This document shows positions 61,393-64,000 of a stretch of DNA of 64,000 bases, piece by piece. This DNA is from Changpingibacter yushuensis. GTDB taxonomy: Bacteria; Actinomycetota; Actinomycetes; Actinomycetales; Actinomycetaceae. Made by a program: the position numbers and the translations under genes. Positions within the stretch are counted from its first letter, which is position 1; each line of letters opens with the position of its first letter. Location of the stretch: positions 124,001 through 188,000 of the forward strand of contig NZ_CP059492.1 in assembly GCF_014041995.1 (NCBI RefSeq), read 5' to 3'. The notes beneath the pieces are model-generated. The model was given only the letters and a program-made list of their open reading frames with translations, ran no database searches and was not told the origin of the DNA.

Positions 61393-62807
61393 AGCGTCCA
61401 CCATACGCAGGATCGCAGTATCCACGGCTTGCGCACATACCAGCATTCCGGGAGTTCATGGGTCAAGGGTGGGAACTCGGTGCGCCTGAAGCTCCTGTTG
61501 TTCCCGGCGCCGCTGAAGCGGCAGCTGCTCATCGTCGCCTGCTGAGCTCCCTCTTCCCAGGAAAGAGCCTACTTCTGGCCTCAGGAACCGCACCCACACG
61601 CAATGACGATAACCAGTACCGATTCCGTCCCGACAGTGGCTTCGTGTGGTTGACCGGTAGCCAAGTGGAGGATGCGGTTGTGGTCATGCATGCCACCGGC
61701 ACTGGGCATGAAACTGTGATGTATATGCCGGTCCCGTTCCGCCCGGGTGACGTGGGATTCTTCTCGAATGCTGCACATGGAGAGTTGTGGGTTGGGCCGT
61801 CTGCTGGTTTGCCCGAATGGAAGGAAGCGTTGGGCATCGATGTGCGTGCCCTTTCCGAGCTTCCCGCGGCTATGACCGGCGCGCTCGCGGCGGCCAGCGT
61901 GAGTGCGGAGTTCGCGGACTCCCGTGATGCGATTCTCAGCCCGGAACTGGATCGAGCGTTGTCCCAGCTGCGTATGGTCAAGGATGAATGGGAGCTCGCC
62001 CAGATGCGGGCAGCTGTTGACGCCACTGTGGATGGTTTTGCAGCGGTCGTTCGTGAGGTTCCGCATGCAATAGCGGACGGTTTGGGAGAACGGTGGTTGC
62101 AGGGAACCTTTGATCGCCACTCCCGAACGTTTGGCAACGGCCCTGGATACTCAACGATCGTCGGATCAGGTGCCCATGCCCCCACCCTCCATTGGACGCG
62201 TTGCGATGGGCCAATTGTTCCTGATGCTGCACTTCTCCTTGATATGGGTGTAGAGACACATTCGCTCTATACGGCCGACGTAACGAGAACAGTGCCGGCA
62301 TCGGGAAGATTCTCCACTGAACAACGAATGGTTCACGATCTTGTTGAGAAGGCCCACCGCGTGGGTATCAGCTACGTCAGGCCTGGTTCGCAGTACCTTG
62401 ATTTCCATTTTGCAGCGATGGAGGTGATTGCGCAGGGCTTGCACGACTGGGGGTTGCTACCTGTTTCGGTAGATGAGGCACTTTCTCCGGACGGCCAACA
62501 TCATCGCAGGTATCTCACGTGCGGAATCGGTCATCACCTCGGGCTCGATGTGCACGATTGCTCCCATGCCCCCTATGAGGATTACATGGGAGCGGACCTC
62601 CAACCTGGTGTGGTCATGACTGTAGAACCGGGGTTGTACTTCCACGCTCACGACCACACTGTCCCGCCCGAGCTCCGTGGGATAGGTGTGCGGCTGGAGG
62701 ATGATCTGGTAGTGACAAACAGTGGTTCTTGCGTTCTCTCTGATGCTCTTCCTATCGATGCGGCTGGAGTTGAGGCATGGACCCAGGCTCGGTTGGCCGG
62801 GGCCTAG
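61389..62807 (+). CDS. Aminopeptidase P family (M24B) Xaa-Pro peptidase
   Basis: This 472-residue enzyme has an N-terminal AMP_N domain (FPGKSLLLASGTAPTRNDDN, FVWLTGSQVEDAVVVM) and a pita-bread catalytic domain. The five metal ligands are visible: Asp in LLLDMGVE, Asp in TADVTRT, His in CGIGHHLGLD, Glu in MTVEPGLYF and Glu in GVRLEDDLVV. It removes the first residue from peptides with proline in second position, complementing the iminopeptidase just upstream. GAGGAGG precedes the GTG start at 61389, which overlaps the previous stop. Confidence 0.93.
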   Translation: MKRPPYAGSQYPRLAHIPAFREFMGQGWELGAPEAPVVPGAAEAAAAHRRLLSSLFPGKSLLLASGTAPTRNDDNQYRFRPDSGFVWLTGSQVEDAVVVMHATGTGHETVMYMPVPFRPGDVGFFSNAAHGELWVGPSAGLPEWKEALGIDVRALSELPAAMTGALAAASVSAEFADSRDAILSPELDRALSQLRMVKDEWELAQMRAAVDATVDGFAAVVREVPHAIADGLGERWLQGTFDRHSRTFGNGPGYSTIVGSGAHAPTLHWTRCDGPIVPDAALLLDMGVETHSLYTADVTRTVPASGRFSTEQRMVHDLVEKAHRVGISYVRPGSQYLDFHFAAMEVIAQGLHDWGLLPVSVDEALSPDGQHHRRYLTCGIGHHLGLDVHDCSHAPYEDYMGADLQPGVVMTVEPGLYFHAHDHTVPPELRGIGVRLEDDLVVTNSGSCVLSDALPIDAAGVEAWTQARLAGA

Positions 62808-62882
62808 GATGGGCGCACGCTTCTCCACCTCGGTGCAGATTATCGCGATGGAACGCGGACCCCGACATTGAGAGGACGAACT

Positions 62883-64000
62883 GTGATGCTGTCGAGTGTT
62901 TCCGGAATCGAGTTTTCCGGCGAATCCGTCTATGACAGGCCGCGTTCACGCATGTTGGAGCTGGCGCATGCATATCCCGTGGACCGGTTGTTGGCTGTGT
63001 TTCGGCGCAATGCCGGGTTGGATGAGCACGGGGCCCTGCCGCCCGGAGGGTGGGAGAACTTCGGTCATCCCCTTGAACAGCCGTGGAACGAGTTCGATTA
63101 CCCTGGCCGCGAAATGGCACACACCGCGAACCTGCTACGTGGGCATTACGCAGGCCATTTTCTCTCCATGCTCTCAATTGCGGCGGAGGATACTGGTGAC
63201 CCCGAGTTGCGTGGCAAAGTTGATGAGTTCGTAGCAGGTTTGGCGCAAGTGCAAGAGGCGCTGGCGCATTCTGGGCGGTTCTCCCATCCAGGATTCTTGG
63301 CCGCGTACGGAGAATGGCAGTTCTCGCAGTTGGAGAACTACGCCCCATATGGAGAGATCTGGGCTCCGTACTACACGGCTCACAAGATTATGGCGGGACT
63401 GCTCGATGCGTACGAACGGGTGGGGAACACGCAAGCACTGCGGGTCCTTACCCTAATGGGATACTGGGTGCATTCTCGGTTAACGAAGCTACCTGCAGGG
63501 CAGCGCCAGAAGATGTGGTCCTTATATATCGCTGGCGAGTACGGGGGAATGAATGAGACTCTCACTCGGCTGGCTGAAGTTGCGCGTGTGCCACTCTTCC
63601 ATCAGACAGCGAGCTTCTTTGAACAGCCCAATCTGCTAGAAACCGCTCAGACCCACCAAGATGCGTTGACGGGTATGCACGCCAACCAGCATTTACCCCA
63701 AATGCTTGGATACGTGCGTCAGTATGAGGCGACGGGTGAAAGGAGTTATCTGGAGGCAGTGCTCGCACTGTGGGACCAGATCGTACCTGGACGTACTTTT
63801 GCTCACGGCGGCACAGGTTCGGCAGAGCTATGGGGCGCCCCGAACGCTGTCATTGGGAGCATCGGGCGGGAGAATGCCGAAACATGCGCAACCTACAACT
63901 TGATCAAGATCGCTAATCGCCTTTTCCTACATACTCAAGATTCCGCGTTCGCTCACTACGTGGAACGGGCGCGGCTCAATCACATTGTTGGTTCCCGCCG
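62883..64000 (+). CDS. Beta-L-arabinofuranosidase-family glycoside hydrolase (GH127/GH146-like), 3' end outside window
   Basis: The first 372 codons of a glycoside hydrolase with the (alpha/alpha)6-barrel DUF1680 plan: WAPYYTAHKIMAGLLDAYE, EYGGMNETLTRL, GMHANQHLPQMLGYVRQYE and RENAETCATYNLIKIANRLF, the last holding the conserved Glu and Cys. Members remove beta-linked L-arabinofuranose. No signal peptide is seen, so it acts inside the cell on imported material. GAGAGG lies seven bases before the GTG at 62883; an ATG follows directly. It starts 75 bp after the aminopeptidase stop with no terminator between, so it may share the peptide operon. Confidence 0.85.
   Translation, partial: MMLSSVSGIEFSGESVYDRPRSRMLELAHAYPVDRLLAVFRRNAGLDEHGALPPGGWENFGHPLEQPWNEFDYPGREMAHTANLLRGHYAGHFLSMLSIAAEDTGDPELRGKVDEFVAGLAQVQEALAHSGRFSHPGFLAAYGEWQFSQLENYAPYGEIWAPYYTAHKIMAGLLDAYERVGNTQALRVLTLMGYWVHSRLTKLPAGQRQKMWSLYIAGEYGGMNETLTRLAEVARVPLFHQTASFFEQPNLLETAQTHQDALTGMHANQHLPQMLGYVRQYEATGERSYLEAVLALWDQIVPGRTFAHGGTGSAELWGAPNAVIGSIGRENAETCATYNLIKIANRLFLHTQDSAFAHYVERARLNHIVGSR

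Overview
The window looks like a chromosome segment of a high-GC Gram-positive bacterium (Actinomycetota), most likely of the Actinomycetaceae type (Trueperella/Arcanobacterium/Schaalia-like). The evidence is moderately high GC, frequent GTG/TTG starts, DUF5926, a CtpE-like P-type ATPase, IS1249-like and IS3 elements, and a serS-pheA neighbourhood with actinobacterial-type genes. The genus is inference only.

Layout. (1) 1-4950: a sugar-acid operon (PfkB kinase, MHS-type transporter, idonate/sorbitol-type dehydrogenase) whose transporter gene is split by an IS3-family element. (2) 4970-14260: a decayed accessory region. It holds an aminotransferase remnant, a mutator transposase remnant with a 38-bp perfect palindrome, an unknown secreted Cys-containing protein, a frameshifted antitoxin-like gene, an intact hicAB pair, a resolvase with a one-base frameshift, a truncated membrane protein gene, and a nested IS structure. 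In that structure two near-identical IS3 copies sit at the same place in the two terminal inverted repeats of an IS1249-like element. The region ends at tRNA-Ser(UGA). (3) 14500-30800: core genes. Two paralogous large exported/membrane proteins flank a HAD phosphatase, serS, a diacylglycerol-kinase-like gene and pheA. Then come a GT2 glycosyltransferase, DUF5926, a DHA2 exporter, an alpha/beta hydrolase, upp and tadA.

(4) 30828-36810: tRNA-Ser(CGA) carries a compact integrated element bounded by 40-bp direct repeats (30897-30936 and 36747-36786, 5850 bp per unit). Inside are a tyrosine integrase, one unrecognised 273-aa gene, an excisionase-type HTH protein, a primase-polymerase, a RepA-like helicase and about 0.6 kb of non-coding DNA. 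A 23-bp repeat lies just inside both ends. No conjugation or capsid genes are present, so it resembles a minimal self-replicating integrative element or phage satellite. This is the best candidate in the window for an undescribed system, with the 273-aa protein as its probable cargo.

(5) 36900-54350: an MFS gene with an in-frame stop, GDPD and a CtpE-like ATPase, an acyl-CoA ligase, aroB, a MacAB-like ABC export operon, a secreted FG-GAP-like/lysozyme-like protein, a glycosyltransferase, and a membrane pyrophosphatase with an unusual lipobox-bearing N-terminus. (6) 54397-64000: a tightly coupled operon of an oligopeptide ABC importer (binding protein, fused double ATPase, two permeases), a proline-iminopeptidase-like hydrolase, an aminopeptidase P-like enzyme and, 75 bp on, a beta-L-arabinofuranosidase-family enzyme cut by the window end. 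Together these suggest import and breakdown of proline-rich, possibly arabinosylated, peptides.
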